NCBI GenBank assembly: GCA_026315105.1 | Contig: CM048744.1 | Location: 359,663,168 to 359,727,167, forward strand | Length of the DNA stretch: 64,000 bases | Direction of reading: 5' to 3' | Source of the DNA: Locusta migratoria | Taxonomy: Eukaryota; Arthropoda; Insecta; Orthoptera; Acrididae | In this document: in pieces, positions 11,700-23,649 of the stretch | Position numbering within the stretch: position 1 is the stretch's first letter | Layout of the letters: every line of letters begins with the position of its first letter | Position numbers and translations under genes: made by a program | The notes under the pieces: generated by a model | Told to the model about the DNA's origin: nothing | Databases searched by the model: none | The model's input: only the letters and a program-made list of their open reading frames with translations

Positions 11700-13560
11700 T
11701 AAAGCCTCACTTGAGCACGAAGCACAAACACTGACACAACACTAAACGGCGCACTGCTAAAATATGTGGACACAGGGGCCCTGCAGAAGGACGGCTGGGG
11801 AGGGGGAGAGGGAGGAGGGGGTGGAAGGCGCAAAGACTCACCGCAGGAAGGAGCTGGGACAGGAGAGCCAAGCGCGGGAGTGGACGGGTATGGGAGGGGG
11901 GGAGGGAGACGTACAAATACGGGGAGGGACTAAGGTTGAAAGGAGGGGTAGACTGGGATGGAGGGTGTCATCCAGAAGAAGGAGTTACTCTCGGAGAAAA
12001 CGCGGAGAGTGTGGAGGTGAAAGGAGGGAGGGATAAAAAGGAATCGGCGTGGCAGAGGCCCAGGATCTAGCAAGAGGTAGGAGACGACCGGGTTGCAGGA
12101 TTCTATTTTACGGGACACATAGCGGAGGCGGAAGTGTTTTAGGAACTTCAGAAGGTGAGGAAAGGGAATCAAGTTGTAAAGGATCGGCGTGGGGGCGGGA
12201 GGTGGATACGGTAAGCAAGGAGGAGGGCGTGGCGTTCTAGGATCTGGAGGGATACGTAGTGGGCAGGGGGAGCGGAGACCCAGGTGGGATGGAAGCAGCA
12301 GGGGACAGGACGCATGATTGAGCGGTAGGTGAAGAGGATTGTGGAGGGGTTAAGGCCCCACGTCCAGTCGGACAGGAGCTTGAGGCAGGAGAGGGCTTTT
12401 TCATGGACGGATTGGAGGTGCGGTTTCAGGAGAGGGAGCGGTCGAGGGTGAGGCCAAGACACTTGAGGGTTTTGGTTTGCGGGATGGGACGGCCATGGAG
12501 TGTGAGGTAGAGGTCGGGGTGACGGAAGGAAGGGGTGGTGTGGCTTATGATGACTGCATGGGATTTCGTGGAGTTGACAGTGAGGAGCCAACTGGTTGCA
12601 CCAGAAGGAGAATTCGGAGAGATGGGACTGAAGGAAGTGTCGGGAGTGGAAGAGGGACGAGGCGATGGCAAGGAAGGCGGAGTCGTAAGCTTATTAGAGG
12701 AGATGGAGAGGAGGCTGGGGTTGTGGCAAATCAGCCGAATAGATAAGGTAGAGGAGGGGGGAGAGGACGGAGCCCTGGGGCACCCTAGGCAGAGGGGGAA
12801 AAACGGGAGTTGGAGTTGTTTACAGTGACCACAGACAAATATATAGAGACGGGAAACCTCCGTAAGGGCCCGGTCACACGCTCAGGGGTGCGGGGAGGGA
12901 GGGCCAGAGCAGTTCCATAAGATGTCCCTGATGGCGCAGCGGTCAGAAGCAGCCTTTTAAACTGGCCAGAGCAGGCGGCAGGTAGCGGCTGTCCCCACCA
13001 CCACCTCCCCTCAAACGCCGGCACACCGGACACAGCCGTGGCTTCGTGGCAGCGGCACGAGCTCTCTCCTCAGCCTTCCCTCCACGCTATAAAGCTCTGT
13101 ATACCACGCTACCCCCAGAAGCGCCTCTGGTGTGGTCTACCGGTACTAAGCCGGGGAACCGCCTGACACCTGCTAGCATCTTACGGAACTACGAGGGGAG
13201 CGTAGGACAGTGGTTTAGGGGGGACCTTCTCTCTGTATATGTTACTCTGTGCAGTGACATAGGATGGGCGATGGGCGAGAAAGGAAGCGATGAAACGGAC
13301 ATAATTAATGGGAAGAGCATAGAGCTGGAGATTGAAAAGGAGACCGGAATGCCATACACGGTCGTAGGCCTTCTCAGTGTCGAGGGAGACGAGGATAGCG
13401 GCGCGACGGGAGTTCATCTGGACGGAAAGGAGGTGGGTGAAGCGCAGGAATTGGTCATCGGCAGAGAAGGATGGTCGGAAGCCACATTGGGAGAGGGGAA
13501 CGAGCTGGTGTTGAGGGTGATGCTGGTGGATGCGGCGGGTCACGTAATGATTCAAACATA
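11700..13560 (-). mobile_element. Jockey/I-type LINE, RT and C-terminus, GC-rich
   Basis: Minus-strand frames give SQCGFRPSFSADDQFLRFTH, ILVSLDTEKAYDRVWHSGLL (motif A), then LYLIYSADLPQP, AYDSAFLAIASS (decayed YADD region), WLLTVNSTKSHAVIIS and TKTLKCLGLTLDRSLS. A C-terminal region extends towards 11700. The strand is unusually pyrimidine- and GC-rich compared with its neighbours. About 12850-13180 does not fit the RT and may be an insertion or an unrecognised segment. The element is a decayed relic in lipocalin intron 1. Confidence 0.82.
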
Positions 13561-13853
13561 TCGTTCTATAGCATCTGTTAGTAGCCTACGTAAATGAGAG
13601 AAGTAAGATTTCATTATACACTATTCTCACATTTTATCCGGAACCCACATTAATTAGGCTTCACGTTCCCTCTTTTCTCGGACGAACCACTAAGCATCGA
13701 CAATGAAGATATGACAGCTAAATTGTATTCATCGCAGTCTATTTTAAACTTGCAGTATTTTTAGTACAGTAGTTGCCTCGAATGTTGCGTTAGTCAAAGA
13801 AGTTGTTCAAAGTAAAAAGCTTACCAATTGGTAGCCGAGACAGAAACACTCAC

Positions 13854-13973
13854 CCTAGAAGCGTTGAGGTTCTGCATAGCGGGTTTGTCGCATCTTTGAG
13901 CACTGCCGTCTCCAACCAACAGAAGTACGCCGACCGCCGCAAGGAGCAGCAGCGTCGATCCCGAGGATCGCAT
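13854..13973 (-). CDS. Apolipoprotein D-like lipocalin, exon 1 (start and signal peptide)
   Basis: Exactly 40 codons run from ATG at 13973 to the donor AGG|GTGAGT at 13848-13853. The start sits in a good Kozak context (CCGCCACC before ATG). An upstream in-frame reading exists but has no convincing start. Residues 1-25 form a signal peptide: MRSSGST, a Leu/Val/Ala-rich core, then GDGSA. The mature chain begins near QRCDKPAMQNLNASR, as in ApoD relatives where a Cys precedes the GxW motif by about 15-20 residues. N37-A-S is a possible glycosylation site. Intron 1 is phase 0 and 11.7 kb long, filled with mobile elements. The protein should be secreted. A 5' UTR or promoter could not be defined. 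Confidence 0.85.
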
Positions 13974-14520
13974 GGTGGCGGTGATCTGCTCGTTTCTTCC
14001 TGTTGGCAGGACGTACCAAATATTACACTCAAGCCGCATTAGCCGCCTCTTCCGTTTTATTTTCCCATTACACATTTCACCTATACTCCAGTGACATACA
14101 ACTAGTTACATATCGTCACTCTAACGAGTCTGCAGATTGCCAAGAAAAGAGCCTATAAGGAGGGAGAAAGGGACACGTAATGTAGTACGACAAAATATAA
14201 TGCAAACACACGAAAAGCAATACTGACAGTTTACTGTTGTAGTGTAAATAAGGAACGTAAGGATCTATAAGTGTAACAGTTAACTTAAAAAATAATAAAA
14301 GTTGATTTACTTTATCAGTATTAACTATAATCTAAAATACACATGTTTCACTTTTTAAACGCTCATTAACGGCATAATTTACAACACTTTCTAGCACCAG
14401 AATTTTGTGCAAATTTTTCGTATTTTGATTCGTGTATCTTCGCGACATTGTTTTATTTCCTAGCTTAAACACTGGTGTAATCTGTAGCGCTCCGCGCTCC
14501 GGTGACAAGTGCACTGGACT
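13974..14520 (-). other. Lipocalin 5' flank
   Basis: This stretch lies upstream of the start codon and should hold the 5' UTR and perhaps the promoter. I could not fix a TATA box or transcription start. Confidence 0.3.
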
Positions 14521-14662
14521 GGCCCGGGCGATGTGGCGCAGTGCTAACATTGGTTTCGCATTCAGGAGGACAATGGTTCAAACCTGCCTCCGACCATCCT
14601 GATTTAAGTTTTCCGTAACTTTTCTAATCACTCCAGGCAAAGGCATGATGGTTCCATCCAAT
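14521..14662 (+). mobile_element. SINE-D copy, 3' truncated or diverged
   Basis: A tRNA-like head (GATGTGGCGCAGTGCTAACA, box B GGTTCAAACC) precedes the body TTAAGTTTTCCGTAACTTTT and TCACTCCAGGCAAAGGCATG. It matches the complete minus copy at 44063-44315. Confidence 0.75.
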
Positions 14663-14949
14663 AGTACTAATAAAAAATAAAAGATATTTTGTTTAACCCA
14701 GTTCTCTCGCAATTTTACACAGTTTCTTGTAGAAAAAAAATTTACGTGATATTCACCAAGACCCCCGCCTCCCCCCAAACCCACATATACAAACTGTCAG
14801 CTATTGCAAGTAAGCTGATATATTCTTGATTGGCTGTATTTGTCAATGATGGTGGGCTGTTTCCCTACTCTATTCTGTATTGTGTTCTTGGTTGTGTGTC
14901 CTATGTTCAGCACTTGTTTCTTTAGCATGTTGCCCACCATGTGTGTGAT

Positions 14950-15300
14950 TTTGTTGTTGTAAGTAATTATGTACTATTTTGCTGATTAGCATTTTTTTCC
15001 GTTGCTTCATCTCTTTGTGTGGACTTTTCATTTCTATATGTGGCCTGATTTGCTGTGTATTCCGGCCGCAGTTTTTGTGTCACACCCATTTTATTGTGCC
15101 ATTTGTTTTTCTGTGTCCAGTGCTTCTGTGTGTGTTTGGTTTGGTCATCGGTGTTCTGAGTAATCGGTGCAGTAAAAATCTGAAATATGCTTCTTTCTGG
15201 GTTACTGGGTGATTGGATTGGTTATGAATCACATTGTTGGTCGTTGTGGATTTCCTGTAAATTGTGAATTCATGTTTGTTTTTTCTCATCGTGATTTCTT
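14950..15300 (-). mobile_element. Penelope-like element RT fragment
   Basis: FTIYRKSTTTNNVIHNQSNH, followed by KEAYFRFLLHRLLRTPMT and, after a frame change, EALDTEKQMAQ and NGCD, matches the FxIYRKPTxTDxxIHxxSxHP block and the following NG(Y/F) motif of Penelope-type reverse transcriptases. It is a short relic with stops. The flank 14663-14950 is unassigned. Confidence 0.7.
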
Positions 15301-15646
15301 GTGACGTATACTGTAAGAGGTAAGTTGGAACGTGCTTCGACAGTAATCCTTTTCGCGGTAAACACCGTCTGCCACTTGAGGTTGGTATATTGACAAAATT
15401 TCCCATTAAGAGCTTAATCGTACAGTTTCAAGGCTTCAGTGTATGACTTAAGTACAGGGCGCTAGGTATGGCTCCAACAAGCATCACTAAAACTAAACTT
15501 ACTACAGTGCACTCCTAGGTGTTTCCACCTTGAAAATTTTAGCAGCTGACTTTCCAATCTCTTAAATGTGGAAGCTTCTGGGTTAATATTACCCTATTTA
15601 TTGCTAACACCGGAGTTCAAAATAAAATTAGTCCGAATAGAGTGTG
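15301..15646. other. No recognised feature
   Basis: No coding or repeat signature seen. Confidence 0.4.
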
Positions 15647-17188
15647 ACCACAGTCTAATAAATACAGTCGCGACACTCTCTGCTGTGAAAGCTGTTACCG
15701 TCTGACATTTGGAGCGACACTAGCGCTCCAAGCGGTCGTAAAGCCGGCTGCTCCTTAACGCCGAATATTGTATATATTCTTGCATTCCAAGCTTTATTTA
15801 AGTATCTTGTCACATGACTGAGTGTAAAAGAAACGTAAACCGAGCAAAAACTCGTTGTGATCGGACACAAACTGCAATTGTGCAATACGTTACGAAATAT
15901 TTCTTTAGAATTTGCTTGCAGCTTACCTTGCCGGTAGTGATAGATAAACATAGTATTTTGTGCAAACAACCCTATAATAGAACTTCTAAGGGCCAGTTGA
16001 ATATCAACAAATGTAAATTTAGTAACAACTCGTGAATAAACTGACGCTAACTGCAACATATTTATGACGAAATTCTTCAGTCATTGCACCTTACTTTGCT
16101 AGTAAACACAGTATTTCCCACATGAGAAGCATGTAATTGGCCTTCCCTGTGTTAAAAGGTGCGAAACAATGTTTTTCCCCTGCTTTTTAGTTATGAGAAC
16201 ACCGACTGGCTATGAAACTTTCATCTAATATAATTTTGCTACGAGGTTATTTTAATTATATGTTGTTTTAAGATAATATTACGTCGATTAGACTACAGTC
16301 TAAATGTCATATTATATGAATGGTCCTAAGTCATTATCACAGTCTGTCATTATATGGTTCGTTGATGAGGGAGGAGTGGGAGGGGGCGGGGCGACAATCG
16401 TCTGTAAAATAAGACGCCTCTGTGGTTTCCATTAGATAAAACAGAAAACATTTAACCTTTCAAACATTAAAACGGTAACAATGAACACTTATTTTCCATA
16501 CATTTCTTATATATTTGCCTCAATAATGAATTACTTTCGAGTACCCAGACAAAAATGTTTCTAGCTGTGATGTCGCAGCAACCACAGTCGTAATACTTGT
16601 TTCAGGACACAGTTTAATTTCTTCCGCCTTTATATTATCACGTCTTTGCGGTAGTTTCCTCTTCATTTCCAGTTTCGGTGGTTTGTTTGGAACATCGAAC
16701 AATATAGGCACAGCATTCCACACCAACTTCTTCCGTTCATCATTCATGAACTGGTTTGCATCGAAGTGTAGCGAGCAGAACTTCACATTATCATGTAAAT
16801 ACGCGGCAACTTTATCCAAAGGATCTTGTCTGCTATTTATAAGCCATTTCTTGATCGTAAAAAGAAATAATCTTCAATATGTGTCTGTTGCTTACAAGAT
16901 AATTGTAAATAAGCATTACCGAATCTTGATGTCACATACCTCTCAGGCTCTGTAGGAAACCTAAAGAATGATAAATGAGACGTATTCTTGTTGTTGTTGT
17001 TGCTGCAATTTATTGTACTACACACGCTTCCCTTCGTAAAAACCATTTCGTACACCAAAACACACAACAAACACAAGTCTCGTATAAGATACAGAGCAAC
17101 GTGGCTTTACGTCCGCAAGGAGCGCTGCAGTCGCCTAGTATAACAAAAATCAGCGATAGTGTCGCGACTGTATATATTAGACTGTGGT
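15647..17188 (-). mobile_element. P/THAP9-like DNA transposon, internally deleted
   Basis: The ends are 31-bp inverted repeats with one mismatch (15647-15677 and 17158-17188, starting ACCACAGTCTAATA). A second, subterminal inverted pair of 24 bp with three mismatches lies at 15722-15745 and 17103-17126 (AGCGCTCC to CGTAAAGCC). Terminal plus subterminal inverted repeats and a THAP-domain frame near one end fit the P-element superfamily. The flanking 8-mers do not match, so no TSD is visible. Only the transposase N-terminus is left in about 1.54 kb. Confidence 0.8.
16520..17046 (-). pseudogene. THAP-domain remnant of the P-like transposase
   Basis: From ATG at 17046 the frame reads MVFTKGSVCSTINCSN then SHLSFFRFPTEPER, the first half of a THAP zinc finger (C9 and C14). 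A donor GTATGT at 16934-16939 and an acceptor AG at 16850-16851 bracket 90 bp. After that come KWLINSRQDPLDKVAAYLHD, KFCSLHF (the C and H ligands) and NAVPILF (the AVPxxF motif). The apparent splice joins one base out of frame, so the copy is probably dead. A stop follows at 16520. THAP fingers bind the transposon ends. Confidence 0.8.
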
Positions 17189-18003
17189 GCGACTAAAATA
17201 GAGAGCTTTAGAGGCTTCGGGTACGTAAAGCGACACTGAATGTAGACGCACTAAATCAGTTAAGTGTTCCAGAATAGTTTACGTAATGAGAATTACGTAA
17301 CAGGAAATGTTATCAGAGACGATCGCGTCGAAGTTCTGACCTTATCGTCAGAGTGAGTCATCGGGTGCTCTCCATAAGCGTTAAATGATTGATAACGAAA
17401 CTGCCGTATTAATCACGAGCGTCGTGTAGCAACAGGCGAGACAGTCCGCAGAAGACAATGGCTGCTCTGTCCTCGAGTTCTCATGCATGTGACTCGCGTT
17501 GTCCTGGAACATAGTACACAGTCGAAGGCGTTTAAATACGTCAACAAATCTCGGTCAGCTATTCCTGTTAATCGCGATCATCGCATATATCTTGTGAATG
17601 CATTCATAGCAAGATTTAAAATTGCCACATGTTCTGCAGACATGAAAAATCTACGCCGGATTGTCTTGAGGAGTGAGACAATCTGGACTCACTCCCTTGG
17701 CGATCTAGTGACAGTTGAGTATCAGGGGCACTGGAACATCCAGAGTGTTTGGGTTATTGTAGTACAACTTGTCAGTTTTTGTTTTCATGAGCTACAAACA
17801 GGATAGAAATGTCGTTCATGAACGTGTCTATTCCATTATTATGCAAAGGGTCAAGAACTAGTAGAATAGTGGTGATGTGGTGATATAACTCTTTTTATGT
17901 GTGTGTGTGTATGTATACACATTCCTTAAGAGCGGACACCTACTGCTGATATACGCCCTGCACTGTTTGTAACCCCCAAGAAGTTGGCCATCCATTTTTT
18001 TTT

Positions 18004-18037
<34 letters not shown>

Positions 18038-18821
18038 TGTCAGAAGCATCAAGCTTTATATATACAGTAGATGCACGTATCGGATAGATACGTTTGTTAG
18101 ACTCTTCATAGATTTTACATGTAACCTGTATTTTGTAGGGCAAAGACTTTTTCGGCTTAAAGCTGTCCATGTGCAGAGAATAACAAAATTTATGAGCTAA
18201 ACTTTAGGATAAGTGTTATGTATAGTAGGTAATTATAATGTTAGGAAATTTTCAACCACAAACAGGTCACGTCCAGCGGGGTGGATGTACCCTTTATGAG
18301 GTCCTCGACTGTGCAAGTGCTTGGGCATAACTCTCACTGCATAAAGTGGGAAGTAGTCTGCTCTTGTCCACAACAGGGTATTCGACTGTTTTCTGGAAAT
18401 CGTTTTATATTGTTAATTATGTCGTATTATGCACCGAACATGCTATTTTACCTCCTGAATTTCATTACTTAAAAGAAATTAAATTCATATAATTTGAAAG
18501 CCCGCTAAAACGCTACACTTGAGTCACGTGATGCCTGTGACGCCAGAAACCACAATGCTGCTGCTGCTTCTCTCGTAAGTACACAATAATGTTATATTGT
18601 TTTGGCATTCGCAAAAGACCTACAAATATTCCGTAGTTCCGCACTGTAGCAGTACATCTATAAAACCACCAGAAAAATTGTTTTTGCAGGTTCCATAAAT
18701 TGGACGATGCGCAAAATGTGGTTGACACTCGCTCGAAGAGGTCTCATTGAAATAGCAGTCACTTCATGTGTTTATTTCTGTGAGGATCATTTTAATGTGA
18801 ATAAACACTTAATATTACTCT
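17189..18821. other. No recognised gene; poly-T tract
   Basis: An interrupted T run lies at about 17995-18036. The open frame at 17483-17806 resembles nothing I know. Confidence 0.45.
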
Positions 18822-19025
18822 ATTCAAATGTTCAAATGTTTGTTAAGCTTAAGAGACTTAACTGCGGGGTCATCAGTCCCTAAACTTACAAACTACTTAT
18901 TAACTACCTTATACTAAAGACGGCACAAACATCCATGCCCGAGGGGGGCATTCGAACCCCCGACGAGGAACGGCCTCGCACATCGGATCATAGCGCTTCA
19001 ATGCGCTTGGCCACTCCGCCGCGGC
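18822..19025 (-). mobile_element. SINE-B'
   Basis: The minus-strand copy runs from the tail (TTCAAATGTTTGTTAAGC) to the head (GGCCACTCCGCCGCGGC). No clear TSD was read. Confidence 0.85.
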
Positions 19026-19758
19026 TATTGTTCTTTTAGAGCACTGATATCATTCTCTTCTATAGCAAAGGTATAAAGTAGTATTGTGTGCAGGTTAATG
19101 AGCTGATGTTTACATTTTCGAAGTAAAACTTCATAATGTTACACGCCTATGATTTATGTCTAATTAAAGGTATTTCCCAATATATTTGCTGAAAGTACAA
19201 CATGAATATTGTTGTATCCCACTATAAAGAATAGCACTGATTATTTATCTCCTGTAAGTGCACTTTTATCGCCAGTAATCTCATTCAAAGAATAGTCTCA
19301 ATAATGGGTAATCGTTTTATACATCGAAAACGCCCTCGTGGTTATTTTACTACAACATACCCTATCGCGAAATACATACATGGGAGATGTCTTTAATGTG
19401 CCGATTCATTTAGCCTTTAAACTTTAGAGATATGCAAATATGATTGAAAGTGTTACTCAAAAATGCGTTTATTAAAGCATAAATCGTTGTAATGTCATGT
19501 TGTGAAGTTTAATTCGCAAAAATGAATATACTCAATTCAGAATACAAGAAACGGACAAGGGTGCATACAAGAACCTATCAACCATAGACAAGGAACAGCA
19601 TTATTTATTTCCTGTACTATACACTAATCGAGTAATTCTATGTGGTCCGAACATCTTGGCAAAGATTTTCTGTCCTGTTGTTGATGTTGCCAACGTAATC
19701 AATCGAGGCCGCCTGAATAGAAGGTAAAATTTTACCCTTTACTGCATGATATGGTGAT
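19026..19758. other. No recognised feature
   Basis: AT-rich DNA with no signature seen. Confidence 0.4.
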
Positions 19759-19770
19759 TTCAGAGTAAGT

Positions 19771-19962
19771 TCAAATGTTCGTATAGGTTACGGGACTTAA
19801 CTACGGTGTCATCAGTCCCTAAGTTTGCAAACTACTTACGAACTAACTTACACTAAGGACGGCACAAATATCCATGTCCGAGGGAGGATTCGAACCCCCG
19901 ACCGTAGTGGCTGTGTAGACCGTGACTGGCGCGCCGCAGTCCCCTCGACCACCGCGGCCGGC
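19771..19962 (-). mobile_element. SINE-B with TSD
   Basis: A full-length minus copy with box B GATTCGAACCCCCG. The TSD TTCAGAGTAAGT is at 19759-19770 and 19963-19974. Confidence 0.92.
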
Positions 19963-19974
19963 TTCAGAGTAAGT

Positions 19975-20449
19975 CTGCTGACACCAAGAAGCAGGGTACT
20001 TCTTTCCAATAACATAAATATCTCTAGCAATAATTAGCTTTAAAATGTAAGGTATGCATTACTTACAATGCAGTTTTTCCGTTTCTTTTTTCTGACCATA
20101 AAATTTGGATTGTTTTTGAGTAACTAAGATACCATAAATGCATCAACTTTAGGGAGGTTTCCACTGTCAGCTTTCACATAATTCTTTTCCATTGTGGCAT
20201 AAAAACTGTAAACGCGTTAACATAACGAAAAAACTAAACTTTACACTCAGTAATTTAGGAAATGCTAACAACGATACAGCTCCGTCTTCCAGTTGCCGCG
20301 TCCTAGTGGTCTGTGACGTCACCAGCACTTCAACCTATAATACAGCGTTTTCGATTACATGATCTAATCGTGAAATTTAATGATTTTTTAAGATTTAATT
20401 ACGTAAAAGTAACATATGATTTGTAAGAATAATGAGCTAAAATACTATC
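19975..20449. other. No recognised feature
   Basis: No coding or repeat signature seen. Confidence 0.4.
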
Positions 20450-21130
20450 TAAATGTTGTAATCATTCAGAATAACAACAATTATAACCACACTTTTAATA
20501 CAGGAAAATGCCCTATCGCACGATTCACCAGATAGCCTCCATGGACGCATGTTAGTGTTTGTTCTTGCAACTCCGGAACGCAGTCTATTCAAGGATCTCC
20601 AGACGTTCCTCTCCTCACTGTGCCCTGGGGGAAGTTGTTCCATTTCGCCACATTTCTGTTCTGGTGTTCTGTGGTGTATCGGCGAGGCATCCTGTCGTGT
20701 GAAAGAAACTCCTTGTTATACGTCGACGACGGGCGGGTTGTTGTCCGAAAAGTGGATGCGCCACAGATGTAACTGATTTTAGCTTTTCCTTCCTGGCAGC
20801 CACTTTGCGTCTAATGCTAGGGGCTGCAATACCCGCTAGGCAGTGTAGCCTGTCCGTCGGTGTTGGCTTTAAGCAACCTGTGATGATGCGGCAGGATTCG
20901 TTAAGCGGCATGTCCACTTGTTTAGCATGACTGGAGTTGTACCACACAGGACATGCATATTTCGCAGCTCAATAACACAAAGCTAGAGTTGTTTTTCTCG
21001 GTTTCCTGGAGTCTTCACCCCATGTAGTACCTGCTAGTTGGCGATGTTTTTTCTTACAACTACTTTCCGCTTTTTGTTCATGCAGTGGTCCCTGTAGGTG
21101 AGGCCTCTTTCATGGTGAAAGTTAACGGTT
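20450..21130 (-). mobile_element. LINE ORF2 C-terminal fragment (LINE-C)
   Basis: Minus-strand segments LTYRDHCMNKKRKVVVRKNI, VWYNSSHAKQVDMPLNESCR, IITGCLKPTPTDRLHCLAGI and LNRLRSGVARTNTNM form the post-RT region of a Jockey/CR1-type ORF2. The RT core is missing, and stops and shifts are present. A relative is at 61855-62470. Confidence 0.8.
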
Positions 21131-22215
21131 TGTTGTAAACATTTCATCTCGGCGTTGTTCATTTCGTGAAGTATAATACATATATCCCATAAGAGGTTGA
21201 ACTCTGTACCTAACTTTCTGTCGCCCTCGTGGTGCTCACTGTGAGTCAACAGTAGCTAATATTTTTCATGTCGTAATAACTGCAAGCACGAAACTTCCAA
21301 GTGAGTCTCACTAGAGACTTAACTTGCGACATCGCGCTCCAGGGATTCCTGGGAAGATCATTCGTATGCAAGGTGATGACCGTTTGATGAGGTTGGCAGT
21401 TATTCTCTGTTCCCTCTCTCCCCACCTCACCAGAAGCACGCATCCTTAAAATATCTATTCGATGGCAAAGAATCCGAAAACAAAAGATAGAAATCGAAGC
21501 TTCCCCTCCTACAATATTTGATACGGTCAGTACTGCACTGCGATCGTCGCCCGCAGAGGCCTTATCAGCGCAGAGATGTTAACGACATTTTAAAAGCTAT
21601 TCCAAGTGGTAGCAGCGATAGAAACAATAAGACGGAAATCTATGTCAAGCATCTGGAAGGTAATCGTATTGACAGTCACTTATCGCGTAATGTAAGTTGT
21701 TAAACGTGACAAGAACTGCATCAGATAATTACTAGAAGACAGCAATAGCTTATAAGACAACGCAATTAAACGTATAAACAACTGTAAGATAGTTATCTGA
21801 CGGAATACTATTAACGTTCAAGTCCACCATTGCCTGCATGACAAACGAGTGACAGAACGTGATAACTTTACATTCCAAACTATATCTCGACAACCAACCG
21901 ATGAAAAAACAACTTTTTTTCAGTAGAGGTGTTTGAAGGCAATTTGAGAAGGTATAAAAGTGTTTATTTCTTCTACATCTCCAATTCGGACCGCTTAGCA
22001 GCGCAATACAGTGAACTCGGAGTTGTTTAAGCAGTTATTCTTTCAGAAACTAAAACGTGAACCGACCAGTAAGATGCCCTGATAACTTTTGACATGCACT
22101 TCGCAGTGGTTTTCAGGCCTCACATGGAATTGTACCTTTTACTAATTTTTTTTCACATGAAGCAGTTATAGAAAAAAAAATCGATCTTTGACAAAATAGG
22201 TTATTGAAAAGTTGA
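21131..22215. other. Mostly unassigned; short dispersed repeat at 21806-21880
   Basis: Bases 21806-21880 (TTCAAGTCCACCATTGCCTG and onward) recur in direct orientation at 28090-28160. Nothing else is recognised. Confidence 0.5.
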
Positions 22216-22407
22216 TTAACCCTTTCCGGCCCAGTGGTTTCAGAGGGAAGCCACATTTTTACTTTGCGTGCTTTTCCGGCCCAATGGTTCCTTCTTGAAA
22301 CCACCACCACAAATTGATTACTGGAGACATCTAGCTTCAGCGCCAGATCTTATTACAGTAGCGAAGTGATTGCTGTCGGGTAAAAGCCATTTTTGTGTAG
22401 CCCTGAG

Positions 22408-22860
22408 ATGAGTACAAGTGCTTTCGACCCAGACTTCAAAATAAAATTAGTTTATGACTTCTATGGAGCAGATAATTGGAATTTCAGGTATTGCATTATT
22501 CTTATAAACCATTTTATGATATTTGGAAGGTGTTTTCACTGATAAATGTGATGTGAAGTTTAGTTTCTTTACGAAAATGTAGGTGGTTACAGAATGAAAC
22601 CACTGGGACATAACGACCTTCAAGAACGGTCAATCTACAGGTTGCATTTTATTTTATTCTTTACAACATGACGGCATTGATAATAGACCACCATCAAGAG
22701 TAAAGCAGCAATTCAGATCTTGTGATCTTACCACAAATATGCTAATGCATACTTGCTGAAATTCCAAGTGATACTGAGTCAGATGCTTCGAATATTGGAA
22801 ATGAATTAGATGAAAAAGATGGACAACTTCGACTTCTGTCACCTGATGGTTAAGTAGTTG
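22408..22860 (+). pseudogene. Possible piggyBac transposase N-terminal remnant
   Basis: ATG at 22408 opens MSTSAFDPDFKIKLVYDFYG. Further on, frame pieces give IPSDTESDASNIGNELDEKD, an acidic Ser/Asp-rich stretch like the N-termini of piggyBac-type transposases. No DDD core is recognised downstream. Confidence 0.35.
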
Positions 22861-23084
22861 AATTTGAAGTGGTTATCAATGAAATTGTGTGCTGAAAGTG
22901 TCTCTTTACGTTAGTAGTGGCAACAATGACGACGATGTCATGTGTGTGATGACAGTACAGAGCTAAAAGAGCATACTTAATGGGTGCAACAGATACAGCA
23001 CTGTCAAATGAAGCAACTGAGTTTTCACAGGACAGAGGTTCAATTGTCCATTCCAAAAAATCAAGCCCCACTGAAAACCGTCGT

Positions 23085-23243
23085 TCAAATGTTCAAATGT
23101 TTGTTAAGCTTATGGGACTTAACTACGGGATCATCAGTCCCTAAACTGACAAACTACTTATCAACTACCTTATACTAAGGACGGCACAAATATCCATGCC
23201 CGAGGGGGGATTCAAACCCCCGACCGTAGTGGCCCCCGACTGT
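23085..23243 (-). mobile_element. SINE-B, 5'-truncated
   Basis: Tail and body through box B (GATTCAAACCCCCGACCG), then loss of the head where the next repeat begins. Confidence 0.8.
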
Positions 23244-23390
23244 AGGCCCCTCCTATAACTGGCTGCGTAAGTCAGTTCGAAGGTCGGAGGAAGGCAACGG
23301 CATACCACCTCCAAACAGGACCATGCCTAGTAAAGCACTGTGGTGTTCAAACCAATCTTCGGATTGTTGACTGCGTTACCTTTTTTTAAC
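23244..23390 (-). repeat. Dispersed repeat S5, copy 1
   Basis: GGAAGGCAACGGCATACCAC, ACAGGACCATGCCTAGTAAA and CAATCTTCGGATTGTTGACT recur in reverse complement at 63757-63930. It lies directly against the truncated SINE-B head. Confidence 0.75.
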
Positions 23391-23537
23391 CACTTTAACT
23401 TGACTGTGATAGTGAGTATTTCGTATCCTTCCTACAATTCTCATACAATCAAAAGAGCACAAGACATTGACTTCGGTTGGTAATTCCGCAAATATTTAAA
23501 AAAAAAAAAAAAAAAAAAAACGGTTGAGCTTCATTTA

Positions 23538-23649
23538 TGAAGCCTGCTGATATTTATGAAATTAGAAATCGTAATGAAATTTAAGTGCACATTTGAAGCC
23601 TGCTGATATTTATGAAATTAGAAATCGTATTGAAATTCAAGTGCACAGT
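23538..23649 (+). repeat. Tandem duplication, 56-bp unit, two copies
   Basis: TGAAGCCTGCTGATATTTAT starts at 23538 and again at 23594, and the two units differ at only a few bases. A run of about 24 A precedes it at 23497-23520. Confidence 0.9.

Noticed and set aside
13046..13597. 183-codon plus-strand frame.
   Set aside because: It is the antisense shadow of the GC-rich LINE whose RT motifs lie on the minus strand.
17483..17806. 107-codon frame as a gene.
   Set aside because: No recognisable domain, no splice context and no repeat relatives. This length is expected by chance.
17858..18170. Lysine-rich minus-strand frames.
   Set aside because: They are translations of a poly-T tract.
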